Source of the DNA: Zantedeschia hybrid cultivar
Taxonomy: Eukaryota > Streptophyta > Magnoliopsida > Alismatales > Araceae
Direction of reading: 5' to 3'
Length of the DNA: 64,000 bases
NCBI GenBank assembly: GCA_030544215.1
Contig: JARZZO010000001.1
Span: 72,070,456-72,134,455, forward strand
In this document: one piece after another, positions 1 through 11,900 of the stretch
Layout: every line of letters begins with the position of its first letter
Numbering within the stretch: the stretch's first letter is position 1
Translations under genes and position numbers: made by a program
The notes under the pieces: model-generated
The model's input: only the letters and a program-made list of their open reading frames with translations
Databases searched by the model: none
What the model was told of the DNA's origin: nothing

Positions 1-932
1 GACAGAGAGAGAGAATAACTCGAAAGAGAGGAGGAGGAGGGTTGCGAGAAAGAGTTTGGGAAAAGAGAAAACCGGGAGAGAGAGAACTATGCGTGGGAGA
101 AAGAGAGAGAAAAGCTGGGAAACGGTGCGGAAGAAGGAGAACCGTAAAAGAGGAGGAAGAAGCTGCGGGAAGATAAAAACGAGAGAGAAGAGGCGGGTGA
201 AGGAGGAAGAGAAAGAGAAGAGGAGAGGGCTGCGGAGAGTGGAGAAGGAACCGTCGGAGAGAGAGAAGACACAGAGGGGGAGAAAGAGAAACCGTGGGAG
301 AGGAAATCTGAGAGAGAGAGCCCCGGAGAAAGAGAAGAGAGGAGATTAATATAGAGAGGAAGATAGGCGTGGGAAGGAAACTGGAGAAGAAGTCGGACTG
401 GGATTGGAAAATTGGAGAGAAAAAGGAAACTGGAAAAGAAAGAGGATTCAACTTTCTAAAACGAGAGAGAGAGAGGATTTTTAAAATAAAGGAATGAATG
501 TGTTTAGGAAATTGGAGAGACGAAAGGAAATAGTGGGTTTTGGGAAACTCCAGCGGAGAAAGGAATCAAATTGCATTTTTACCCCTGTTTCAGTTGAAAT
601 CCGCACACTGGACCTCCCCCAAATTTCCGGAAACTCCTCCAGCTGCACTGCATCATCGACGTGTCCTGTTCACATCAAATAAATATAATTTAGCGCATTA
701 TCATAAAAATATCATCATATTTATTCATTTCGTCTCGGTTTTGTCGAAAAACCGCAAATGCGCTATACTCCTTTAATCACATGAAATGACGATGTTTTTA
801 AGTCAGAATTTGATGAAATTGGTACCGTTGGACTTGTTACACAATTATCTATCATTTCATACTATTTTGCAGATAAAAACATGAGTATGATGCATATGAT
901 TGCCCTTAAATGATTAATTTAACACTTTATCA
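1..932 (-). repeat. 3' LTR, partial (cut by window edge)
   Basis: This stretch matches 6664-7595 base for base in my reading. It ends at 932 with CA on the plus strand, so the LTR begins TGATAAAGTG on the minus strand. The polypurine tract follows immediately at 933. The GA-rich low-complexity part (about 1-480) lies deeper in the LTR, and the AT-rich part (about 660-932) is the U3 end. Short open frames here are the same frames seen in the other LTR and are not genes. Confidence 0.92.
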
Positions 933-947
933 CACCCCCAACTTACT
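933..947 (-). other. Polypurine tract
   Basis: On the minus strand this reads AAGTTGGGGGTG directly before the TGATAAAG start of the 3' LTR. Its position and purine content fit the plus-strand primer of an LTR retrotransposon. Confidence 0.8.
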
Positions 948-1884
948 CATTGCTAGTCCCTTAGCAATGCAAATAAGGAAAAGTTAGGACAAACAATGAA
1001 TTATCATGCTTCATTTGTAGTATCTTTCACAATCAATTTAAGTGGTAGCCGATTGGTTAAGCTAAAAGTTTTCATGTCCCACAATATTTTGATTCACGAC
1101 AGGTGATTGTGCATGAAATTTGACACACTTAGAACTTGTTTCCGACCTTTTTGGTATATTCTTGCCTTTACTATCCTTTAGATAAGACTACCTGGGGAGG
1201 AGAAGAGAATAAAAGATTTCCCGATCAGTCAGTGAGGACCGTTTTTCAGTTCCCGTCCCAACTCAGTACTTTTCACGACTTGGTCATATTTTTGGTACGA
1301 TGGACTTTTTAGCGTGGCATTTTTTTCATTTTATTATACTTTTGCTTTTGAGAGTGCGTACTTTTTGCCACTCTCTTTGAATTGCCTGAGGGGAGGTGCG
1401 TACTTTTTGCCACCTACCTTCCTTTAGCTCTTTTAATGCCTTCTATTGCCTTTAATGTTTACAGATGTCCATTTTAAATGACCGTCTCTTTTAGAGTGCT
1501 GAGTGGGACAATTCCCTATTACGGATCCTACACATTCCTTTCGTTCAACCCAAAAGAAAAATTAGAATAAGTAGTCTTATCCTTGAGGTTAATTCCAGCA
1601 ATTCTATACTTTTAAGATCTTTCATTTATTCTAAGTTGCCGTGTGTGTGTGAAAATCATCTTGCCGTGGACTTTTGTAAAGTGGGATATTTAAACTTTGA
1701 AGGTTCTTTAACCAATGCGACAACCAAAAGAAACTGTTTTGTTTAAGATTTACTTAATGAAACATGATTTTCATGCAATTTTCATAGGATGTGAAAAGAA
1801 ATTTTAAAAATTTGACTATTTTTCAGTGAAAGATATCAGTTTTCTTCAAAAGATTTTCCAATAAATGCATATCAAATTGATTGT

Positions 1885-1900
1885 CCCACCCCCCAACTTG
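1885..1900 (-). other. Internal purine tract, possible second polypurine tract
   Basis: A second AAGTTGGGGGG motif on the minus strand lies about 950 bases inside the 3' LTR, just downstream of the interrupted internal frame. Internal copies of this motif are common in plant elements of this type. A role as an extra plus-strand primer is inference. The stretch 948-2123 otherwise shows no coding signal. Confidence 0.4.
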
Positions 1901-2123
1901 ATTGACATTGTCCTCAATGGCATAAAAGATATGAAAAACATGTCAGCCAGAAGCGAATTGTGAAGGAGCGAAACAACCTGTAATGAAGAGGATGCGACAT
2001 GCCCACGACGACTGCTGCTCAAGGACCTAAAAATGAAAAGAAATACAAAAACTGAAGTAAAATATTGGGTTGCCTCCCAACAAGCGCTAAGTTTATCGTC
2101 TTCAGCCAGACGGAATGTACATA

Positions 2124-4148
2124 CTATCCAATGCCTACTAGCACAAATTTCAGTGCATGCATTTTAAAATTTGTTGGTTGGAGTGCACCCAGCATTGCAT
2201 GTAGCTGATGAGTCAGAATGTTATCATTGAGGTTCCAGAGAAAATAATTTTTCAACATGGTCAATAGAATATTAGTTCTACTTGATTCATAGGCCATGTC
2301 AACTACGTATCCTGCTTCTTGTCCTTGACTAAATTGAAGGACTTGATCCTCGATAAAAAGATCAAAAGTTCCCAGAATGATGGACCATTGATTCAATGTA
2401 GGGGATGACCCAATGTCGAAGATGGGGAAATCAGCAAATATGTGGCTCCTATCCATCTGAATAAGAGTATCTTGGATCATGTCATGTGGCTGCTTAATGA
2501 AATGATCAATTGACTGCAAAGCAACCGACGTGTACTTTAATTTGTGGATTCCAAATTTCTCAAAGATAGAGACTAAGAACAGGTTCGGTTTGGCCTCAAA
2601 TTTCAATAAAATCCAGTAAAGATTGATGTTATCGATATTGTAAGAATTGAGTTGGGCAACACAATGAGTTTCTTTGAGAAAATGGCTGTTGATGTGGACT
2701 TGGCCCAATAATTCCATCACCTCCTTGAGTCGGGCCAGCTTTTGGAAGCTATTGGGCTTAGATTCTCTAACACTCGGGAAACAGATCATAGGTAGGTGAA
2801 TATCCGGGCTCTCACTAGAATCCTTCTCGTCTCCTTCATCTCCCCCCAACTTACCCTCAATGGGCTCTTCTTCATGATTAGCTAAGTCTATGGCTTCAGT
2901 TTTCTCTTGATGCAATTCCTCAAGATTATCCACTTTCTGATCCATTGGGAAGAAGAAATATTCAAGATCCGGACCATCATGTGTATTTAACTCCTCTGTG
3001 GGAAATAGAAAGTGTTCAAAGTCCAGCTCAATATCCAGCAAATCACTCATTTCTCCTTCTCCTTTTTCCTTCAAGCTCACCTCAAGAGAGATAGGTGTAA
3101 TCGTGACTTCACTTTGCTGGTCAGTCTGAGGGTTTTCCATCTTCTCTCTATCCACCGGGTATATATCTTCTAGAATATCCACTTTCTCTATTGGGAAGAA
3201 GAAATATTCGAGGTTCGGACTAGCATGCATATCGACTTCCACTGTGGGGAATATGAAGTGTTCAAAATCCGGATTAACCTCTAAAAGATCACTCACTTCC
3301 CCTTCTCCTTTTCTATCACTTAAGCTTTCCTCAGGACAGACAGGTATGATCATGGAGGCATCTTGTTGACCAGTCTCAGGATTTTTCATAGATTGATTCA
3401 TGCTAGCATTCCCTATTCTCACCTGATGCGACTCCGTAAGATTCTCTCCGTTTTCGAGATCATGCATGATGTGACCATTGCCGGATTGAACGATGTCAAG
3501 TTGAATTTGTGAGTTGATTTGTTGATCAAAATCAGGTGAAAAAGATTGCAGATTTTCAATGGGCTTGCTAAGCACTTCTTCTAAATCCATCCTTAGATTA
3601 GTTTCAGTCAAACAGTCAACTAAGGCCTGCATTCTACCAATGGTTTGTTGTTGGGCCAAGACTATTTGTTCAAGTTGCATGAATTGATCATCTTGAGAAT
3701 GCGGATAACTGGGCTGATAATCAGACTACGAAGAATATGTCGAATAATTTGATTGGAAGCAAGGTGGACAAGAGCTTGTGGACAATGGATAATCGGAGTG
3801 TCCATGATTGTGGGCCAAACCACCAGAGTAGACTTGGAATTGGGGCCAATCCGAGAAGTCTTGGATAGCTAGACTTGGAGCTTGGGCCTGGTGAGGTGGA
3901 AATTGAAGAGCAGGTGGGGTATCATAATGGTCCTGATTGGCCCAAACGGGACATCTTTCTTGATAGGTATATGATTGTGTGGGATATGAGGACGGTTCTG
4001 GGCCCAAAGCTAGAAATTGATCAATTGTGTGGGCCATCTTGTCTAGCTTAGCTAATCTGTGAGCCAAATCCATATTAGGTGGTGGAGGGAAAGGTGTGAT
4101 GGTATTAAGACATGGGCCAAGAAATTGGTTCATTTGAGTCCACTCCAT
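2124..4148 (-). pseudogene. Internal ORF of the LTR element, unknown function, interrupted by one TAG
   Basis: Two open stretches of 140 codons (4148-3726) and 518 codons (from the Met at 3680 down to 2124) lie in the same frame. A single TAG codon (3728-3726) separates them, with 15 further open codons before the Met at 3680. The N-terminal part is rich in Pro, Gln, His and Tyr; the middle is acidic (Glu, Asp) with repeated FFFP and FLFP motifs around 'LEYFFFP' and 'FEHFLFP'. No zinc knuckle, protease or polymerase motif is visible. I do not recognise a family with known function. The stop may be a mutation or a readthrough stop; the sequence alone cannot decide. The flanks 4149-5061 and 948-2123 are AT-rich untranslated internal sequence. 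Confidence 0.6.
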
Positions 4149-5061
4149 GCTAAAAATCTTTTTATTTTTTATTTTTATTTTTTTATTAATGAAGCAAACA
4201 AGTTATCACACAATTATTCCTAAGACAACTATGGTTAAACTAGCCTACATGATGTGTTTCTCACAAATTAATCTAGATTTAATTCAAATCCACCCTCACA
4301 ATTATCAATCGGCCAGGTAAGAGGTGGGGTGGTGGGAGGCTCCCCCTACTTTCGTAGGGACCTAATTAAAGAACCACCGACCCACTTAAGCGTTTGCCAT
4401 TGACCTCTAGCCTTAGACACCGGTTTCCAAAAGTGATAGTGGGCTCAAGCTAGACCCAAATCTCATTGTGAACCCTAAATTGAATTCCTACTCACTTTTA
4501 ATGGGCTTGGGTTAGTGAAAGAGTGCAAGGGATGGTTGTTTTTGGGCCAAGGAAGGGTAGTCAAATCCCCACCTTATTTTGTTAATGGACTTGCCCTTAA
4601 GATATTTTTATGTGAAGTGCACAACCAAATCAAACAAGGGGTTCTATGCAATCATGGAAATGCATGAACATGGTATTTAAGGAAGGTAGAGATCTTACCT
4701 TGTCCCCCGCAATCTTCAACAAAATGGAAATTTACAAGAAAGGAAACAGTCTAAAAATGCAGTCCTACATGATGCATGACCTAACATGGAAGGTTTCTAA
4801 TCTTGGAAATGGAGATTTTTAAATTTGGATGTTTTTCTTTTTGTTCCTTTTTTTAGTTAATGGAAACCTATCTAAATTAGAAACTACAAAAATAGAAACT
4901 AACTAAAGTCAGGAAATTGAAATATAGAAAGTTGGAACACACTTACCATGATTTCGCTTTCCTCTTTTTTTTTTTTCAATTTATCTGCAAAAATAAGAAA
5001 AATAAGGTTAGCTAAAGAATAATTACACTAAATCCAAGGTAATCAAAATTAAAAATCTAAC

Positions 5062-5079
5062 TCCCCGGCAACGGCGCCA
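5062..5079 (-). other. Primer-binding site for tRNA-Asp
   Basis: The plus strand here reads as the 3' end of plant tRNA-Asp including the terminal CCA (TCCCCGGCAACGGCGCCA, 18 bases). The minus strand is therefore the complementary primer site. It lies 5 bases inside the LTR end at 5085, as expected. Confidence 0.9.
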
Positions 5080-5084
5080 AAAAT

Positions 5085-7595
5085 TGATCGTTTCGAATTG
5101 TGCGTCGTTAAACACATGAAAACGTTCAATCTAAATTTATCCGGCTCACTCAAATCAAAATTTGGAAATTTAATAGTGGTGAGTCCGAGTCGATCCACAG
5201 GGAGATAGAATTTTAATTTTGAAAACTTTGGAGTTTTGTTAATCTAAAAAGATGAAAAATATGAATGATTAGTTAATTTTCTACTTAAAGTAACAATTTG
5301 ATTAATTAGGCTACCTAAAGAAATAACAAAGAAAAACTAATTATTTGAGGTAACTTTTATGAACTATATGAAAAATCTAAGTTAAACATACATACCACTA
5401 TTTGAATCTTGCAAAATTAAGAGAATTTTAATAATTATCTGAAAGTCATGGATTAAATTACAAATACTGCAGCTTAATATCATAAAACTAAACATTAAAT
5501 GGTAAACAACTAATCTTTAATTAACTAACTATATTAATGGAGAGAGAGAGGAAAAAAAACAAAGCAACAGTGTTCTGTGGAAACTGCCGGCTGGTTTGTG
5601 CAGGAACTTGAAGGGGTGCTGGCTACGTGGAAGTTGCTGGGAAGCTGCTGCGTGGAAGTTGCTGGTTTTGCTGGCTTCAATGCATGCAGGTGGAGAAAGA
5701 AGCCGCTGCTATGCGTGGCTGCAGGAGGAGCTGCTGGAAGGAGTTGTTGCCGCTGGAGGTGGAGCTGCTGGACGGTAGGCATGTGGAGAGCAGGAGGGGG
5801 CTGGTGCAGCTGCTGGCGGTGCTTCAGACGCAGCTGGCTGGGCTTGCTGGAGGAGGATACTGCTGGAGATGGTTGCAGCATGGAGGTGCTTCAGGTGCAG
5901 CGTGAACTTGCTGCATGCATGGAGGAGGAGAGACCCAGCTGGTGGCAGCGTTGGGATTTGCTGCGCATGGGAGCTTGCCGGCTGCTGCGTGGAGGGTTGC
6001 TGGGCCGTGAGGATGTTGCTGGCTGGTGCGTGAAGGAGAGGAGATCAGCTAGCTGCAGGCCGGCTGGTGGAAGGGCTTCACCGCTGGGTACTCGCATGCA
6101 GGTGCTGGTTTCACCACGTGGAGGTGCAGGAGGAGCTGCTTGAAGCTGGTGGAAGGGGTGCTTGCAGGCGTTGGAGTGCAGCTGCTGGTGTGGGCGGTTG
6201 CTGCGGCACGTGGATGGCAGGAGCTTGAGGTGCTGTCGGTGCTGCTTGAGGAAGAAGCTGCTGCTGGAGGGGTCCGTCGGCGTGGATGGATGGCAGCTGC
6301 AGGAGGTGGTTGCCGTGGAGGTGCAGGTGGCCTCGCTGGCATGCAGGAGTGGAGGAGCTTCAGCCGGCTGCGGGATGCTGCTCGTGGGAGCGCTGGGAAC
6401 GCACAGGTGCTCCGGGAGGGCGTGGGAGCCGGTTGCTGCCGCTGGAGATGTTGCTGCACGCACCGCTGGGAGGAGTTGTTGGCTACGCGTGGGGCGCAGG
6501 GGTTGCTGGAACTTGTTGGAGGGAGAGAAAGAGAAAGAGAGAACGGGAGAGAGAGGGATGCCAGGCAACGGTGGTAAGGAGAAGAGGAGGAGAAAACCCG
6601 AGAGAGAGAGAGAATAGAGAGAGAGAAAGAGAGGAAGGAGCTGCGTGGGAGAGAGATTACGGAGACAGAGAGAGAGAATAACTCGAAAGAGAGGAGGAGG
6701 AGGGTTGCGAGAAAGAGTTTGGGAAAAGAGAAAACCGGGAGAGAGAGAACTATGCGTGGGAGAAAGAGAGAGAAAAGCTGGGAAACGGTGCGGAAGAAGG
6801 AGAACCGTAAAAGAGGAGGAAGAAGCTGCGGGAAGATAAAAACGAGAGAGAAGAGGCGGGTGAAGGAGGAAGAGAAAGAGAAGAGGAGAGGGCTGCGGAG
6901 AGTGGAGAAGGAACCGTCGGAGAGAGAGAAGACACAGAGGGGGAGAAAGAGAAACCGTGGGAGAGGAAATCTGAGAGAGAGAGCCCCGGAGAAAGAGAAG
7001 AGAGGAGATTAATATAGAGAGGAAGATAGGCGTGGGAAGGAAACTGGAGAAGAAGTCGGACTGGGATTGGAAAATTGGAGAGAAAAAGGAAACTGGAAAA
7101 GAAAGAGGATTCAACTTTCTAAAACGAGAGAGAGAGAGGATTTTTAAAATAAAGGAATGAATGTGTTTAGGAAATTGGAGAGACGAAAGGAAATAGTGGG
7201 TTTTGGGAAACTCCAGCGGAGAAAGGAATCAAATTGCATTTTTACCCCTGTTTCAGTTGAAATCCGCACACTGGACCTCCCCCAAATTTCCGGAAACTCC
7301 TCCAGCTGCACTGCATCATCGACGTGTCCTGTTCACATCAAATAAATATAATTTAGCGCATTATCATAAAAATATCATCATATTTATTCATTTCGTCTCG
7401 GTTTTGTCGAAAAACCGCAAATGCGCTATACTCCTTTAATCACATGAAATGACGATGTTTTTAAGTCAGAATTTGATGAAATTGGTACCGTTGGACTTGT
7501 TACACAATTATCTATCATTTCATACTATTTTGCAGATAAAAACATGAGTATGATGCATATGATTGCCCTTAAATGATTAATTTAACACTTTATCA
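5085..7595 (-). repeat. 5' LTR, complete (2511 bp)
   Basis: The LTR begins TGAT at 7595 and ends ATCA at 5085 on the minus strand, with the primer-binding site directly beyond. It has three parts: an AT-rich U3 end (about 7590-7330) with a possible TATA-like run near 7340-7350; a purine-rich GA stretch on the plus strand (about 6530-7140); and a GC-rich zone of CTGCTGG-type low-complexity repeats (about 5580-6530). The composition keeps frames open on both strands, including one of 407 codons. I do not treat these as genes. Confidence 0.9.
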
Positions 7596-8983
7596 GTCAC
7601 TTAAACAGTTCTCGATCATATGATATTTGAGATGGGCATTAAATATCCGTTAAGATCGATCTCATACGATGAGGGTGAATGATCTCACATTCACTCGTGT
7701 GGTGACAGTAAGACAAACTTGTGGGTGCTCATTAGAAAATGAGTTCATTGAACATATCCGAATAAGAATTCCTAGATGGTAATTATACCTATTAGTCAAC
7801 CAGGAAATTCAATCGTTACAGTAGCACAGTTGGTCCTTTGACCTGAGTCACCAATGATACCTTGTTTATAGACCATTGTGTCTTGATTCTCTCACTTGTG
7901 AACTTTAACCATTAAGTCCACGATAGTCAGTCTCTCAGATACAGTGGAAAGCTTGCGAAGGTAATTGAGTGAACGACAGGGGATCACTCACTCTTGGTAT
8001 AAGACTGGAGAGAGAATGTCTTATGGATGTGTACATAGAAATCCCTAGCCAGGGTCAAATGAAAGAGATGTCTTTCTAGAAATTAACTGACTACTGGATT
8101 CCATCTAAATAATGCGATAGAGGATTTGACTGTAAAACCATACCCTTGCGTATTAGGACATCAGATGAGTGAAGGATTTTATCTGTGTGGTATCTGCAGA
8201 CGGAAAGGTTCAAATAAAGGGAACAATATCCCTTATATCTTATGGGATCATGAGGTAGTGTTTGGTGTTGTTCATGGTCAGAAGGTCAAGTGGATTAATC
8301 ATCAGATGATGAACCACTTATTTATTGAATTAATTATTTAACATATGATGTTTAAATAATAATTAATAAACATTAAACTTTAGAATTAGTTCTAAGTTTA
8401 ATGGGCCTGAAACCGGACTGATATATGGGCCTGGAGGGTCACGCACATAAGAGTTCTTGTTAGACGGTGAGAGATGTTAAATATTATGGTTATCTGGGTT
8501 TTTGTGAAAAGCCGCAGGATAAACATGAATATTTAATGGAGAATTATCCAAGGCCAAGCTCTTGGATAATCATGAGAATTAATCCTTGTACTTATCCTTA
8601 TTTCTTATATAAGGAGGCCAAGGGGAGGGGTGGATAGAGTTGGACGTACACAACCACTTCTTGAAGTTTCTCTCTCCTCTCTCTCTCTCCTTCTCTCTCT
8701 TGAAGTAGATCTCTCTCTCTCTCCGCGCATGGTGGATTTGAGATCGGGTCAAAGTACTCAAGTCGAGAAGGAAATCGCGTCTGCATCAGGAGTTCGTGTG
8801 GATACCTCTAGAGATCGTGCGCGTGCGCGATTACCGAATCGGTCGAATCTACGGGAGAATCGAAACCCCGCAAAGGTGAAGAATAGTTATTCCCACGTAA
8901 TTAGAATTGTCTGTTTTACGATCACAACAATCGATACAATGGAATCATTAATTTTTCCGTTGCGTTTTAGGCGATTCCTAACA
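7596..8983 (+). repeat. Copia-like LTR, 5' part removed by the nested insertion
   Basis: The stretch ends at 8983 with CCTAACA and abuts LINE A sequence directly. A TATATAAGG motif at about 8606-8614 is followed by a CT-rich leader (8665-8725), which gives a plus-strand transcription direction. The last 200 bases resemble the matching part of the two solo LTRs at 25859-27172 and 51398-52946: a CTAGAGA segment, then a CGCGCAAGGTGAA-like segment. Superfamily is inferred from the TGTTAG/CTAACA ends of those relatives. The left end is cut by the retrotransposon at 7595. A 71-codon frame at 8126-8341 is not supported as a gene. Confidence 0.7.
8604..8614 (+). promoter_or_regulatory. Probable TATA box of the copia-like LTR
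   Basis: CTTATATAAGG lies about 370 bases before the LTR end and upstream of a CT-rich leader. The two related LTRs have a TATAAAAATACGG motif at the equivalent place. The site is a small palindrome, so direction rests on the LTR context. Confidence 0.5.
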
Positions 8984-11900
8984 AGGAAGACCACTTTTAT
9001 CAGAAGTGATTTCACCTTTTACAATAGAAGGCCAAGAGGAAGAATCTAAAAAGACTTGATCCACGTGCTGGTCGCAGGAAAAGTTAGCCAGAACATCAGT
9101 AGCTTTATTGGCTTCTCTAATTGCATGGCAAAAGTGAAGATCCACAGCCTCCCTGAGAGAACAAAACTCAAACCACCAAGGAAAAAAGATCCAAGGGATA
9201 GTGGGATTAGTAGAAGTCATAAGAGTGATCAGTGAGAGGCAATCAGATTCAACTATAAGGCAAGTAAAACCTCGCTGGAGACACATATGTAGACCAGAGA
9301 TATTGGCTCTAAGTTCAGAAATGATACTTTGAGTATGACCAAAGAAAACACAAGTTGCCATAATGAGCTGACCTTTATCGTTTCTGAGGATAGCTGAACT
9401 TGCAGAATGTCCATGGTTACCTCTACTACAACCATCAATATTAAGTTTGAGTTTACCTGTAGGAGGATGCATCCATCTTACCAGTACCGGTAAAGTGGGA
9501 GAAAAGCTATCCACAACACCCAATACTTGCAATACAGATCTATGCTCAGAGGAGCAAGGGGACTTTGGGGGATACATGGCAGCAAGCTCTCTTATAAGGT
9601 GGAGGCTCTGATGTAGTATGCTATCCTTACTGGAGTAAGTGCCATCATACTTGGCAGAGCACCTGGCTTTCCAAAGAAACCAAACAATAATAGACGGAGT
9701 TATACCCATAATGAAAGAGTATAGAGGTGTACCTGAGGCTCGGGTAATAAAGGAACATAATATGTGCTGAAAGGAGCTCATCTGAATAGTAAGTCTACAT
9801 CTGTCCTGAAAGAAGTGCCAGCAGTGGGAAGCCCAATCTCCATGAGCCAAAGCATGGTTCAGAGTCTCTCGAGAAGCATTAAGGCAAAAAACGCATTTTG
9901 ATGCCAATGGAATACCTATTCTTTGAATGTTGGAATCAAAAGGCAATTTGTGAATGATGGCCCTGTAGATGAAAATGGAAATCTTCTTGGGTATTTGAGT
10001 GCACCAGATCCATTTAGAGATAGAGAGAGGAGGTGTCTGCTACCTAACAACTTGCCAAGCTGATTTTGTGGTGAAAAAACCATAGGAATTCGGCTTCCAA
10101 ATAATCTTATCATGATCATGTAGAGTAGAAAGGTGCCAATGCAATCCATGATAATAGTAGCGATAGCCGAAGGTAATGAATGTAATAGATGCTGACCAGA
10201 AATGATGTAATCATGAACCAACCAAGATTGGGTATTACTAATAGCAGTCCACTGATCCTCGGATATATGATCTTTTAAGGGACCATGTCCAGTCCAATCG
10301 TCATGCCAGAAAGAAATATGGCCCTGTCCTACTAACCAAAAGGTGTTATCAAGAACCCAATGTCTATGCTTAAGCACCATCTTCCACTGAGGAGAGCCAG
10401 CCATGGGACAAGTAGAAACATGATGCATGGGTAGATAAGTCTGGTTGACGTACTCACCCCAAATGCCCTTCTTAGAGTACACTTTCCAACATAATTTAAC
10501 TTTAAGGGCAGCCCCTAGATCCAGAAGAGAGCGAATACCAATTCCACCTTCGGAGGTTGGCCTAGCCAGGTGCTTCCAAGCGATCCAATGCCTACGCATC
10601 CCTGTTGAGGTAGAACCCCAAAAGAAAGCAGCAAAAGTCCTCTCTAAAGAGTGGAGGATACTCTTAGGAGGGATAAGGACCATGAGAATATGTATAGGAA
10701 TGGAAGACAGAACATGCTTGATAAGAATTAATCTACCACCAGGCGAAAGGAGATTGGATTTCCAAGAAGCTAGTCTATTTTTGACCTTGTCTAATAGTGC
10801 ATGAAAGTATATTGCCTTAGCTGCACCCTTGAACAGAGGAGCACCCAAATAAGTGATAGGAAAAGCCCTGTGAGGAATAGACATTCTAGCAGAGACTTGA
10901 TTGATTCTCCAAGTAGGAGTATACCCCGCAATGTAGAAAGAACTCTTGCTTGTGTTAATCTTTTGACCTGAACATCTCTCATAAATGGTCAGGAAAGCCA
11001 TGAGTCTGCGTAAAGAGCCTTGGGAGCCATTAGTGAAAATAATAGTATCATCAGCAAATAAGAGATGCGAAATAATGGGCCCCTCAATGAAAGTAGAGTA
11101 AGGGGTAATAATGCCTCTGTGAAACAACTGCTGAAGACCTCTACTGAAAGCCTCTTCAGCAAGGATAAAGAGACTGGGTGCCAAAGGGTCTCCCTGTCGA
11201 AGACCACGAGAGGAGGAAAAGAAGCCACCAACATTACCATTGAGGATGACAGAAAACCAACAGTTGGTGAATAGTCCTCTGATAAGGTTAATCCATGTAG
11301 AAGAGAAACCAAATTTATTCAGCACATCAAATAAGTAGGACCATTCCAATCTGTCATATGCTTTCATCATGTCAAGTTTAAAAATGATGTTGTGCCCTCT
11401 GACCTTCTTAGAGATCCTATGAGTAAGCTCCTGAGCAAGACAGATGTTGTCGGTCATGTCTCTGCCTTTGACAAAGGCTCCCCAGAGAGGAGAAATTAGA
11501 GTAGGCAATACAAGAGATAATCTTTTGCATATGATGAGAGAGATTATCTTATAAGAAAAATTGCACAGACTGATAGGTCTAAAATCCTTCAGGGTATTAG
11601 GTGACTCTCCTTTGGGAATTAACACGAAGTGAGTGGATGTATAAGACTTAGGAAGGAAGCCTCCATTAAAGAACTCAATGACAACATCATAAATATCAAC
11701 ATAAATAATGTCCCAGCAAGTGGTAAAGAAATCACCAGAGAATCCATCTGGTCCAGGGGCACTATCAGGGCTTAAAGAGAAGACAGAATCCCTGACTTCC
11801 TCTAAAGTTGGAGTAGCCATCAAAGCTTGATTATCTGCATCAGAAACAATGGTAGGAATATATTGCAGAAGACCACTATTGTTCATTGTTGGAGGCTCAG

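Larger units (their letters stand above)
1..7595 (-). mobile_element. Non-autonomous LTR retrotransposon, long LTRs, tRNA-Asp primer site (window-truncated)
   Basis: Reading on the minus strand, the element has a 5' LTR (7595-5085), a primer-binding site (5079-5062), an internal region of about 4.1 kb, a polypurine tract (947-933) and a 3' LTR from 932 leftwards out of the window. Bases 1-932 and 6664-7595 look identical at a fixed offset of 6663 with no indel, which implies a recent insertion. The internal region holds one interrupted frame (2124-4148) and no protease, reverse transcriptase, RNase H or integrase motif in any frame. I therefore call it a LARD-like element mobilised in trans. 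The long LTR and tRNA-Asp primer suggest Ty3/gypsy relatives, which is inference. It has landed inside a copia-like LTR, whose cut end begins at 7596. Confidence 0.9.

Noticed and set aside
5062..5079. A tRNA-Asp gene
   Set aside because: Only the 3' 18 bases of a tRNA-Asp are present and they adjoin an LTR end, so this is a primer-binding site.
5891..7114. 407-codon open frame on the minus strand inside the LTR
   Set aside because: It lies wholly in the GA-rich and CTG-rich low-complexity LTR. The product is Ser/Pro/Leu-rich filler with no domain, and frames are open on both strands for compositional reasons.
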